Part shown: one piece after another, positions 13,701 to 21,754 of the stretch
How positions within the stretch are numbered: position 1 is the stretch's first letter
How the letters are laid out: each line of letters opens with the position of its first letter
DNA from: JBBTQE01 sp038065775
GTDB taxonomy: Bacteria; Patescibacteriota; Patescibacteriia; Magasanikbacterales; GWA2-37-8
Reading direction: 5' to 3'
Length of the DNA stretch: 22,068 bases
Assembly (NCBI GenBank): GCA_038065775.1
Contig: JBBTQE010000003.1
Location: forward strand, 1-22,068
The notes under the pieces: generated by a model
Told to the model about the DNA's origin: nothing
The model's database searches: none
Seen by the model: the letters and a program-made list of their open reading frames with translations, nothing else
Program-made: the position numbers and the translations under genes

Positions 13701-14848
13701 TTAGACTGAGAACTCGCGATTTTTCTTATATTATCAACTATTTCATTTTCAGCTTCTTTTAAGGTTTTACCGGCAAAAGAAAATGACGCCATTTTTTTGT
13801 TGCCATCCGGCTGGAAAGGTTGCGCCAGCAGTTTGGCGTCATATTGTTTATCGGTGTAAATGTAGCCGCGGATTTTATTTGATGCCGAAATTTCTTCGTA
13901 TAACAAAACTATAATTTTCGCTTCCGGCGAGCTGGCGATAAGTTCGTCAACCAGATCTTTAAGGTCTTCTTCGTTGGCTCCGGACCTGGCGAAGTCTTCT
14001 CTCGTTAAAGTCGTCCAAACTAATCCTATTTTTGGATCGCTTTCCATATGCGTAAGCGCCCCGCCCCAAATTCTTAAAGAAGCGACGCTTTTTGTGCGGT
14101 ATAAGTGTTTGACTATTTTTTCTCTATCCGCGCCTAAATTTATCAGTTGGCCGGCGATATTTAAAGTGAAAGGCGTAACATTGTTTGTTTTAAAACTTTG
14201 CGTTTGGCTGATCATCCCAGTTAACAAGCAGGTGGCCATGTCTTCATCAATCGCGGATTCTGAAATTTGCGTCAGACATTTAAAAACAATCTCGGAAATT
14301 GAAGTCGCTGTCAGTTCAACCGAATTAATTTGTCCGAAGTGTTCATTGGCCGGATGCGTGTCAAAGTTTACTATTGGCAATCGGTAAAATAAATCGGTAT
14401 TGTTGAAGAAAATATTTCCAAGCGATTCAAAATCTTGGGCATTGATTGTGATTATAAGATCATATTTGAAACTTGTCGTCGCGGTTCGTAGTTCGTTTTT
14501 TGAAATTATGCCCTGTTTTGGAGTGAGGTAGATTGAAAGCCAATTATCTTTGACGTCATAACTCAACGTATCAATTTTGATATTTGAAACATCCACTTTG
14601 ATTATGAATTTTTGAAGATGAGAAATTTGCGGCTGAACACCCTCAATATTTTTTAGGAATTTTAGGTTTTTTGGAATAACAAAATTATCGGCCACGATGT
14701 CAGCTTGCTTGTGTATTTTTTCTAGAAATTTTTTCCATGCCAAAGCCGCGCAGATTGAATCAATATTTTGCGTGGAATTGAGAGCCAGCAAGATGTATTT
14801 GCTGGAATCAATTAAATGTTTAAGTTGTTGGGTCTCATTAAAGGCCAT
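13697..14848 (-). CDS. DHH-family phosphoesterase-like protein with degenerate metal-binding motifs
   Basis: A 383-residue protein with the domain order of NrnA/RecJ-type DHH-DHHA1 phosphoesterases, which cleave short oligonucleotides, cyclic dinucleotides or pAp. The fold signature is clear: NIDSICAALAW (about 28-38, motif I), KYDLIITINAQDFESLG (128-144, motif II), IVNFDTHPANEHFGQINSVE (159-178, the DHH motif) and LLTGMISQTQSF (208-219, motif IV). The usual metal ligands appear changed: DxD of motif I reads N28-I-D30, motif II Asp is N136, DHH reads D163-T-H165, and the motif IV Asp is Q215. The DHHA1 GGGH loop reads PDGNKKMAS. I infer loss of two-metal catalysis, perhaps leaving a nucleotide-binding protein. 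It has its own strong divergent promoter. Confidence 0.85.
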   Translation of the reverse strand: MAFNETQQLKHLIDSSKYILLALNSTQNIDSICAALAWKKFLEKIHKQADIVADNFVIPKNLKFLKNIEGVQPQISHLQKFIIKVDVSNIKIDTLSYDVKDNWLSIYLTPKQGIISKNELRTATTSFKYDLIITINAQDFESLGNIFFNNTDLFYRLPIVNFDTHPANEHFGQINSVELTATSISEIVFKCLTQISESAIDEDMATCLLTGMISQTQSFKTNNVTPFTLNIAGQLINLGADREKIVKHLYRTKSVASLRIWGGALTHMESDPKIGLVWTTLTREDFARSGANEEDLKDLVDELIASSPEAKIIVLLYEEISASNKIRGYIYTDKQYDAKLLAQPFQPDGNKKMASFSFAGKTLKEAENEIVDNIRKIASSQSN

Positions 14849-14951
14849 AATCAGCAGGGCTGAATAAAGAAGGAAATTTATTTTCTTCTTTTAAAGCATG
14901 GCATAGTTCCAAACTTCGCTTATAGTTAGCCATTTTTTGACATATTTAGAA

Positions 14952-14967
14952 CTGGTAATAATACCAG
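14952..14967. promoter_or_regulatory. Operator-like palindrome over the -10 of the DHH gene promoter
   Basis: CTGGTA (14952-14957) and TACCAG (14962-14967) form a perfect 6-bp inverted repeat with a 4-base spacer. It covers the -10 element (14958-14963) of the minus-strand promoter, a typical place for a repressor site. No repressor is identified. Confidence 0.35.
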
Positions 14968-14986
14968 CAGGCCAAAAGTTTGTCAA
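14958..14986 (-). promoter_or_regulatory. Strong promoter for the DHH-family gene
   Basis: On the minus strand TTGACA (14986-14981) is a perfect -35. It is followed after exactly 17 bases by TATTAT (14963-14958), with TG one base before the -10. A start near 14951 gives an untranslated leader of about 100 bases before ATG at 14848. Confidence 0.8.
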
Positions 14987-15011
14987 CTGATGCGGGCGCG
15001 AACGCGGGGAT

Positions 15012-15040
15012 TTGATTTTTTTGCGTTATTTTAGTAAAAT
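15012..15040 (+). promoter_or_regulatory. Promoter for valS
   Basis: TTGATT (15012-15017) and TAAAAT (15035-15040) are 17 bases apart. Transcription from near 15047 would place AGGA (15053-15056) 6 bases before the valS ATG at 15063. It is divergent to the DHH gene promoter; the two -35 elements are about 25 bases apart. Confidence 0.7.
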
Positions 15041-15062
15041 ATGTGGGTATTTAGGACTTGAT

Positions 15063-17756
15063 ATGAAAGAACTGCCGAAGGCCTACGAGCCAAAAAATTA
15101 CGAGGACAAGATATATAAAAAATGGGAGGATTCAGGGCTGTTTAACCCTGATGTTTGCGTTAAAAAAGGAGTTACCGAGAAGAAAGCCCCGTCGTTTTCA
15201 ATGGCTTTGCCTCCGCCGAATGTGACAGGAACTTTGCATATGGGCCACGCGGCCATGCTGGCAATTCAAGACGTGATGGCGCGCTATCATCGCATGAAGG
15301 GCGACAAAACTCTTTGGGTGCCTGGAACGGATCATGCGGCCATTGCTACGCAGACCAAAGTAGAAAAATTGCTTGTGGCCAAAGGCCTAAAAAATCCTCG
15401 TCAAGAATTGGGACGGGAAAAATTTCTGGAAGAAGTAAAAAAGTTTGCCCAACAGTCGCATGATACGATTGTAAATCAATGCAAAAAAATGGGGTCGTCT
15501 TTGGATTGGTCGCGCGAGGCGTTTACTTTGGATGAGCAGAGAAATTTGGCCGTGAGAACTATTTTTAAGATGATGTATGACGACGGTTTGATTTATCGCG
15601 GTTATAGGATCGTGAATTGGTGCCCGCATTGTTTGTCAACGCTAGCCGACGACGAAGTGGAGTATAAAGAGCAAACCGCCAAAATTTACACATTCAAATA
15701 CGGCAAAGATTTTCCCATTGCGATTTCAACAACTCGACCCGAAACAAAACTTGGCGATACCGCTCTCGCCGTTAACCCCAAAGATAAACGATATAAAAAA
15801 TATATTGGCCAAGTTTTTGATGTTAAAAAATTTGCGGGTGGTCCGGATTTGAAGATTAAAGTTGTCGCCAGCGACGAAGTGGATATGAATTTTGGCACTG
15901 GCGCGTTAGGTGTTACACCCGCGCACAGTTTGGTTGATTACGAAATGGCGCAGAAAAATAAACTGCCGATCATAAAAATCATTGGCGAAGATGGAAAAAT
16001 AACTGGTGATGCGAGTAAAAATTACGAAGGGTTAACAGCAAAAGAAGCGCGCCGAAAAGTAGTGGAATATTTACAGCAAAATAATTTAATGGAAAAAGAA
16101 GAAGAAGCGCCGAATAATTTATCTGTTTGTTATCGTTGTGGTACGCCCATTGAACCATTGCCGTCACAGCAGTGGTTTATATATGTAAACAAACCAATCA
16201 AGGCCCGCGGCAAAAAATCTTTAAAACAATTGATGCAGGCGGCTGTAAAGAATAAAAAAATAGAAATTATTCCGGAGCGATTTAACAAAACATATTTTCA
16301 TTGGATAGATAATTTGCGCGACTGGTGCATCAGCCGGCAGATTTGGTATGGACATCAAATTCCGGTTTGGTATTGCTTGTCTTGTGCCGAGCTTGATAGC
16401 TTAGGAGTTAAACAAGTAACTGGTGAAACTGTTGTTCCAAGAAGCGAGAAACTAGTGCCGATTGTAAGCATAGATGCGCCTGAGACATGTCCAAAGTGCG
16501 ATTCGCAATCTATCTTTCAAGACCCGGACACTTTAGATACTTGGTTCTCTTCTGGACTTTGGACTTTTTCTACTTTGGGCTGGCCAAACAAATCGGAAGA
16601 TCTAGAAAATTATCACCCCACATCTGTAATGGAAACCGGTTATGATATTTTATTTTTTTGGGTCGCGAGAATGATTTTGATGACAACATACGCGTTGGGC
16701 GAGATTCCGTTTGAAAAAGTTTACCTTCACGGCTTGGTGCGCGATGAGCAGGGGAGAAAGATGAGTAAGTCGCTGGGAAATGTTATTGATCCATTGGATA
16801 TGATTGCGAAGTATGGAACAGACGCGACGCGCCTTTCGCTTTTGGTTGGCAACACACCCGGTAACGATATGAAATTGTCGGAGGAAAAAATTGTCGGTTT
16901 TAGAAACTTTACCAACAAGCTATGGAATATTTCCCGTTTTATGTTGTTGAATATAGACGAGCCGAAAATGGATATCTTAGCTCCTAATCCAAAAACGAAT
17001 GCTGATAAATGGATTTTGGCAAAGTGTCAAATAGTCATAGAATCTGTTAAAAATTATATAGACCGTTATCAATTTTCAAGTGCTGGTGAAGAATTGCGTC
17101 GCTTTACTTGGGATGAGTTAGCTGATTGGTATTTGGAAGCTGCAAAAGTGGAAGGAGAAAAAAGCCAAGTTCTTAATTTTATTTTGAATACATTATTAAA
17201 ATTATGGCATCCGTATATGCCGTTTGTTACAGAAGCGATTTGGCAAGAAATGTATGGGCCAGTAGCTATATTAATGGTTGAATCTTGGCCAAAAGCGTTG
17301 GATGAATTTTACGGTCAAGATTATGGCGATATGGTAAATTTTGAATTTATTGCATATATTGTTTCGGAAATTCGCATGCTTAAAATGGAAAAAGGTATTG
17401 AACCGGCAAAAAAGATAGGTGCGCTCCTCAATGTTGGCAATAAGGAAAAATTATTAAGAGGCAACGAGGAAATTATCAAGGCCTTAGCTCGGCTAGAAAA
17501 ATTAGAATTTGTAAAATCTGGCGCAGAGGTTGCCTTAGACTTGGCCGGAGCGGTAGACACAACAAAAGAAAAAGCGCGCCTAGAAAAAGAAATTCAGGAA
17601 TTAAAAAAATACACGGTCGGTTTGGAAAATAAATTAGCCAATAAGGAATTTGTCAAAAACGCGCCAAAAGAAGTTGTAGAAAAAGAACAGGATAAATTAA
17701 ACGAAGTAAAATCAAAATTAGAAAAATTACAACAACAGTTTGAGAATTTAAAATAA
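15063..17756 (+). CDS. valS: Valyl-tRNA synthetase
   Basis: An 897-residue class I synthetase that charges tRNA-Val and edits mischarged threonine. It contains HMGH at 59-62 after ALPPPNVTGTL, the CP1 editing domain (about 200-380, with STTRPETKLGDTALAVNP), and KMSKS at 566-570. Cysteine pairs typical of zinc-binding ValRS are also present (CPHC, CYRC, CLSC, CPKC). The C-terminal arm (about 825-897) is a Lys/Glu-rich coiled coil, as in bacterial ValRS. The start is ATG 15063: it has AGGA 6 bases upstream, and the longer TTG reading at 15012 begins inside the promoter -35. It is the first gene of a tight run with tyrS (4-base gap), argS and pyrD. Confidence 0.98.
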   Translation: MKELPKAYEPKNYEDKIYKKWEDSGLFNPDVCVKKGVTEKKAPSFSMALPPPNVTGTLHMGHAAMLAIQDVMARYHRMKGDKTLWVPGTDHAAIATQTKVEKLLVAKGLKNPRQELGREKFLEEVKKFAQQSHDTIVNQCKKMGSSLDWSREAFTLDEQRNLAVRTIFKMMYDDGLIYRGYRIVNWCPHCLSTLADDEVEYKEQTAKIYTFKYGKDFPIAISTTRPETKLGDTALAVNPKDKRYKKYIGQVFDVKKFAGGPDLKIKVVASDEVDMNFGTGALGVTPAHSLVDYEMAQKNKLPIIKIIGEDGKITGDASKNYEGLTAKEARRKVVEYLQQNNLMEKEEEAPNNLSVCYRCGTPIEPLPSQQWFIYVNKPIKARGKKSLKQLMQAAVKNKKIEIIPERFNKTYFHWIDNLRDWCISRQIWYGHQIPVWYCLSCAELDSLGVKQVTGETVVPRSEKLVPIVSIDAPETCPKCDSQSIFQDPDTLDTWFSSGLWTFSTLGWPNKSEDLENYHPTSVMETGYDILFFWVARMILMTTYALGEIPFEKVYLHGLVRDEQGRKMSKSLGNVIDPLDMIAKYGTDATRLSLLVGNTPGNDMKLSEEKIVGFRNFTNKLWNISRFMLLNIDEPKMDILAPNPKTNADKWILAKCQIVIESVKNYIDRYQFSSAGEELRRFTWDELADWYLEAAKVEGEKSQVLNFILNTLLKLWHPYMPFVTEAIWQEMYGPVAILMVESWPKALDEFYGQDYGDMVNFEFIAYIVSEIRMLKMEKGIEPAKKIGALLNVGNKEKLLRGNEEIIKALARLEKLEFVKSGAEVALDLAGAVDTTKEKARLEKEIQELKKYTVGLENKLANKEFVKNAPKEVVEKEQDKLNEVKSKLEKLQQQFENLK

Positions 17757-17760
17757 TTAT

Positions 17761-18954
17761 ATGCCAGTGAATACCGATCCACAAAAAATAGCAGAGCTAT
17801 TATCCAGGGGAGTAGAAAATATTTATCCCAAGAAAGAATTTTTGGAAGCGCGGTTAAAATCCGGCCAACAGCTTACGCTTTATACCGGTTATGACCCGAC
17901 CGCGCCAACACTGCATATCGGCCACGGCATCACCATGCTTAAGTTGCGCCAGTTTCAGGAATTGGGGCATAAAATTATTATGCTCATCGGCGATTTTACT
18001 GGCATGATCGGCGACCCAACGGACAAGACATCCACTCGACAAAAATTAATGCGCAAACAGATTTTGGAAAATTGTAAGAGCTATCAAAAACAGGTCTCCG
18101 CAATTTTAAATTTTTCAGGCAAAAATCCTGCCAAAGTAAAATATAATAGCAAGTGGCTGGCCAAAATGAAAATGAAAGATGTTGTGGAGTTGTCGGCTAA
18201 CATCACGGTTGACCAGTTGTCGGAGCGGGATATGTTTACCAAACGACGAGCGGAAGGGAAGCCGATTTATCTCCACGAATTTTTATATCCTCTGATGCAG
18301 GGATACGACAGTGTGGCTATGAATGTTGACGGCGAGGTCGGCGGCAATGACCAGACATTCAATATGCTGGTCGGCAGGGATTTGCAAAAAATATATAACA
18401 ATAAAGAAAAGTTTGTTTTGACTACAAAATTACTGGTTGATGCCGGCGGTAAAAAGATGGGAAAGAGCGAGGGAAACATGGTGGCCCTTTCCGACACTCC
18501 GGAAGACATGTTTGGCAAAGTGATGAGTTGGACCGATGATATGATTGGCAAAGGTTTTGAATTGTGCACCGCAGTGTCAATGGACGAAGTGGCGGATATG
18601 GAGCAAGATATAAAAAAAGGAGCGAACCCGCGGGATTTTAAATTGCGTTTGGCCTATGAGGTGGTAAGCATATTTTTAAGCGAAAAATCCGCCAAACAAG
18701 GCGAAGAACACTTCCAAAAAGTGTTTCAGGACAGGTCTAAGCCGCAAGATATCCCGGAATTAAAACCGAGCGCGGGCGATATAGTCACTGTCTTGGTTGA
18801 ATCAAAAATCTGCAAAAGCACATCCGAAGCGCGGCAGGTAATCGCGCAGGGCGGCGTAAAGATTAACGATAAAAAAGTCCAGTCAATTGAAGAAAAAGTC
18901 AGCAGTGGAGATGTCGTGCAAAAAGGCAGCAGGTTTTTTGTTAAGATAAAGTAG
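17761..18954 (+). CDS. tyrS: Tyrosyl-tRNA synthetase
   Basis: A 397-residue class I synthetase for tRNA-Tyr. The N-terminal Rossmann domain carries YTGYDPTAPTLHIGHGIT with HIGH at 52-55, the tyrosine-pocket region LMQGYDSVAMNVDGEVGGND, and the KMSKS loop in the form K232-M-G-K-S236. The C-terminal S4-like RNA-binding domain starts near 335 (LVESKICKSTSEARQVIAQG, then GVKINDKKVQ). It resembles the TyrZ-like branch, with LHIGHG rather than the TyrS form LHLGH; the length fits. No Shine-Dalgarno precedes ATG 17761, which is 4 bases after valS. It is followed one base later by argS, so translation is likely coupled along the operon. Confidence 0.96.
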   Translation: MPVNTDPQKIAELLSRGVENIYPKKEFLEARLKSGQQLTLYTGYDPTAPTLHIGHGITMLKLRQFQELGHKIIMLIGDFTGMIGDPTDKTSTRQKLMRKQILENCKSYQKQVSAILNFSGKNPAKVKYNSKWLAKMKMKDVVELSANITVDQLSERDMFTKRRAEGKPIYLHEFLYPLMQGYDSVAMNVDGEVGGNDQTFNMLVGRDLQKIYNNKEKFVLTTKLLVDAGGKKMGKSEGNMVALSDTPEDMFGKVMSWTDDMIGKGFELCTAVSMDEVADMEQDIKKGANPRDFKLRLAYEVVSIFLSEKSAKQGEEHFQKVFQDRSKPQDIPELKPSAGDIVTVLVESKICKSTSEARQVIAQGGVKINDKKVQSIEEKVSSGDVVQKGSRFFVKIK

Positions 18955-18955
18955 T

Positions 18956-20644
18956 ATGCAATTCGCTGGAGAAATTAAAAAATTATTGCAAAAAGCTGGC
19001 GTAAAAGGCGAGACAGACTTATCAATTCCGCCAAATCCGGCGATGGGAGATTTCGCGTTCGCTTGTTTTAATTTGGCGAAAGAATCCGGCGCGAATCCAA
19101 AAGCGACGGCCGAGTCATTGCGGGTAAAATTAGAAAATTTAAAGTCGGGTATTGTTGAAAAGATTGAAGTGGCCGGGCCGTATGTTAATTTCTTTTTAGA
19201 TACCGGCGCGATCGCCAAATTGGCGATATCCGATGTGCTCAAAAAAGGAAAAAAATTTGGAGTGGGCGAAAAGCAGAAGGAAAAAGTAATGGTTGAGTAT
19301 TCCCAACCAAACACGCACAAGGAATTTCATATCGGGCATTTTCGAAATGTTTGCATCGGTTCTGTTCTTGTAAATCTTTTTCGAAGTTCCGGCTACAAGG
19401 TTATTAGCGCGAATTATATCGGCGATATTGGCGCGCATGTCGCTAAATGTTTGTGGTATATAAAAAAATACCAAAAAATAGTTCCTCCGACTAACAAAGG
19501 CGAGTGGCTTGGTCAAATGTATGTTGAAGCAAGCCGCGCTATTGAAGAGAATCCGGAATTAAAAAGCGAAGCGCAAGAAACACAGCAAAAATTGGAGGCT
19601 GGTGACAAAGAATTAATTAAACTCTGGAAAGAAACAAAGCAGTGGAGCCTGCAAGAATTCAAAAAAATTTATGATTTGCTCGACGTAAAATTTGACGCTT
19701 GGTTTTATGAAAGTGAAGTTGAAAAGCCTGGCAAGAATATGATTGGAGAGCTTTTAAAATCAGCCGTGGCCAAAACTGGCGAGGGTGGGGCTGTTATCGT
19801 GGATTTGAAGGAATTTGGATTGGAAACTTTTTTGATTCTAAAATCAGATGGCACTTCGCTTTACGCGACTAAAGATTTGGCTTTGGCCAAGCTTAAATTT
19901 GAGAAATACAAAATAGATAAAAGCATCGTTGTAGTTGATAGCCGCCAGTCTTTTTATTTTAAGCAATTATTTAAAACATTGGAACTCGCCGGATGGAAAA
20001 AAGATTTAAAGTGCGTGGCGTATGAATTTGTGAGGCTTCCAGAAGGAGCAATGGCGAGTCGGACCGGCAATGTGGTGCTGTTTTGGGAACTTTATCATGA
20101 TGTGTTTGTTTCCGTTTTGAAGGAAATTAAATCTCGCCATGCGAATTGGAAATTAAAGATAATTGAAAAGACGGCTTCGCGAATAGCGTTGAGCGCCATG
20201 AAATTTGACATGCTGAAACACGCCGCCGATAAGGTAGTTATTTTTGATAAAAAGTCCGCGCTGTCTTTTGATGGTTTCACCGGCCCTTATGTTTTATATG
20301 CCGTGGCGCGCATTAATAGCATCTTAAAGAAAGCAAGATTTAAGGGAATATTAAAAGAGGGCTATGAATTACTGTCCGCGCCGGAAGAAAAACGGCTCGT
20401 GCTGATGCTCGCAAATTTCCGCCAAGTGGTAAATGAAGCATTGGAACAATACAACCCTTCAACTGTCGCGAGGTACTGTTTTGATTTGGCCCAGCAGTTT
20501 AATGATTTTTACAATAAACATTCAGTGCTAAAAGCCGATAATAAAAATTTAATTAAAGCTCGTTTGGCGTTGTCTGCGTCGGTCAAGCAAGTTCTTGAAA
20601 ACGCGTTGTCATTATTAATAATTGAAACTGTAGAAGAAATGTGA
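18956..20644 (+). CDS. argS: Arginyl-tRNA synthetase
   Basis: A 562-residue class I synthetase for tRNA-Arg, near the usual 550-580 length. It has the N-terminal additional domain 1 (about 1-95, with PPNPAMGDFAFACFNLAKES), VEYSQPNTHKEFHIGHFRN with HIGH at 125-128, and LKSDGTSLYATKDLALAKLK. The KMSKS-equivalent is MASRTGN (366-372), the degenerate form common in ArgRS. The C-terminal DALR anticodon-binding domain runs from about 440 (FDGFTGPYVLYAVARI onward). The start ATG is one base after the tyrS TAG. The stop TGA overlaps the GTG start of pyrD by 4 bases (GTGA). No Shine-Dalgarno is seen. Confidence 0.97.
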   Translation: MQFAGEIKKLLQKAGVKGETDLSIPPNPAMGDFAFACFNLAKESGANPKATAESLRVKLENLKSGIVEKIEVAGPYVNFFLDTGAIAKLAISDVLKKGKKFGVGEKQKEKVMVEYSQPNTHKEFHIGHFRNVCIGSVLVNLFRSSGYKVISANYIGDIGAHVAKCLWYIKKYQKIVPPTNKGEWLGQMYVEASRAIEENPELKSEAQETQQKLEAGDKELIKLWKETKQWSLQEFKKIYDLLDVKFDAWFYESEVEKPGKNMIGELLKSAVAKTGEGGAVIVDLKEFGLETFLILKSDGTSLYATKDLALAKLKFEKYKIDKSIVVVDSRQSFYFKQLFKTLELAGWKKDLKCVAYEFVRLPEGAMASRTGNVVLFWELYHDVFVSVLKEIKSRHANWKLKIIEKTASRIALSAMKFDMLKHAADKVVIFDKKSALSFDGFTGPYVLYAVARINSILKKARFKGILKEGYELLSAPEEKRLVLMLANFRQVVNEALEQYNPSTVARYCFDLAQQFNDFYNKHSVLKADNKNLIKARLALSASVKQVLENALSLLIIETVEEM

Positions 20645-21729
20645 TTTACGAGAAATTAATCAGGCCCATACTTTTTAAAACAGATCCTGAAAAAATACAT
20701 AATTTTATTATTGGCATTTTAGGATTTGTAAGTAGAATAAAATTTATAAATTCTATAATTAGAAAATTTTTGGCGATAAAAAATCCAGTTTTGAATGTAA
20801 GGCTGGGAAATATTGCGTTGGAAAATCCGGTTGGACTTTCTGCCGGATTTGATAAATACTTTAACGCGCCGCTGGCGTATCCCATGCTTGGCTTTGGTTT
20901 TGCCGAACTTGGTTCAATCACGAACGCGCAGCAGCCCGGCAATCCGAAGCCGCGCCTTTGGAGAATACCGGAAGATAAAGGCTTGATTGTATATTATGGC
21001 CTCGCAAATAGCGGAGCGGAAAACGCGCTAAGCAAAATGCAGATGCTGAATTCGCATTTGATTCCATACGGCATAAGCATCGCGCCGTCAAATGGGCTTG
21101 GAACTATTGAAATGGTTGAGGATTGCGCGCGAAGTTTTTTGAAATTGCACTCTGTCGCGGATTATATAACCTTAAATGTAAGCTGTCCAAATGTTGCTGG
21201 CTGTGAAATGTTCGCGCAGGTTTCATTTATAAAAGATCTGCTTGTAAAAATTCGCAATTTAATGCAGGAAAAAAATATTTCAAAAGATGTGTTCATAAAA
21301 ATCGGGCCGCATTTTAAAGAAGAAGAACTTGATCAGATTGTGGATTGTTGCGTGGAAAATAAGTTAACTGGAATTGTCATTTCCAATTTGTTAAAAAAAC
21401 GAGATGGCATCGTGTTCAAAAGCGCTTCTGAAAAATTAAATTATCCGGGCGGCATTTCCGGTAAAATTTTGCAAGATAAAAGCAATAAAATTATACGTCA
21501 TGTATATAAGAGGGCGGGAAGTAAGCTTAAAATAATCGGGGTCGGCGGAATTTTTAACGCCAATGACGCGTATGAAAAAATTAAAGCTGGCGCAAGCGCC
21601 GTGCAAATGATTACCGGCTTTATTTATGGCGGACCGTTAGTGATAAGAAAAATAAATAGCGAACTGGCTGGGTTGCTAAAAAGAGACGGATTTAAAAATG
21701 TCGGAGAGGCGGTGGGAGTTGAAGTATAA
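20641..21729 (+). CDS. pyrD: Dihydroorotate dehydrogenase, class-2-like with Cys at the catalytic-base position
   Basis: A 362-residue flavoprotein that oxidises dihydroorotate to orotate in pyrimidine synthesis. The N-terminal extension IRPILFKTDPEKIHNFIIG and the segments GLSAGFDK, ELGSITNAQQPGNPKPRLWR and VGGIFNANDAYEKIKAGA are those of membrane-associated class 2 (quinone-linked) enzymes. The active-site loop reads NVSCPNVAG with C182. Class 2 enzymes have Ser there (SSPNT), while Cys (SCPNV) is the class 1 pattern. The usual class 2 substrate loop RMGFNN is YYGLAN here. The electron acceptor is therefore uncertain. The GTG start overlaps the argS stop by 4 bases. No other pyr gene is in the window, so it may act in salvage, in de novo synthesis with genes elsewhere, or in another redox role. 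Confidence 0.93.
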   Translation: MIYEKLIRPILFKTDPEKIHNFIIGILGFVSRIKFINSIIRKFLAIKNPVLNVRLGNIALENPVGLSAGFDKYFNAPLAYPMLGFGFAELGSITNAQQPGNPKPRLWRIPEDKGLIVYYGLANSGAENALSKMQMLNSHLIPYGISIAPSNGLGTIEMVEDCARSFLKLHSVADYITLNVSCPNVAGCEMFAQVSFIKDLLVKIRNLMQEKNISKDVFIKIGPHFKEEELDQIVDCCVENKLTGIVISNLLKKRDGIVFKSASEKLNYPGGISGKILQDKSNKIIRHVYKRAGSKLKIIGVGGIFNANDAYEKIKAGASAVQMITGFIYGGPLVIRKINSELAGLLKRDGFKNVGEAVGVEV

Positions 21730-21754
21730 GAAACTAATCTGATTAGCATCTAGT

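Noticed and set aside
15012..15062. Extended valS start at TTG, adding 17 residues
   Set aside because: The TTG is the first part of a TTGATT-17-TAAAAT promoter, and ATG 15063 has AGGA 6 bases upstream and gives the usual ValRS N-terminus.
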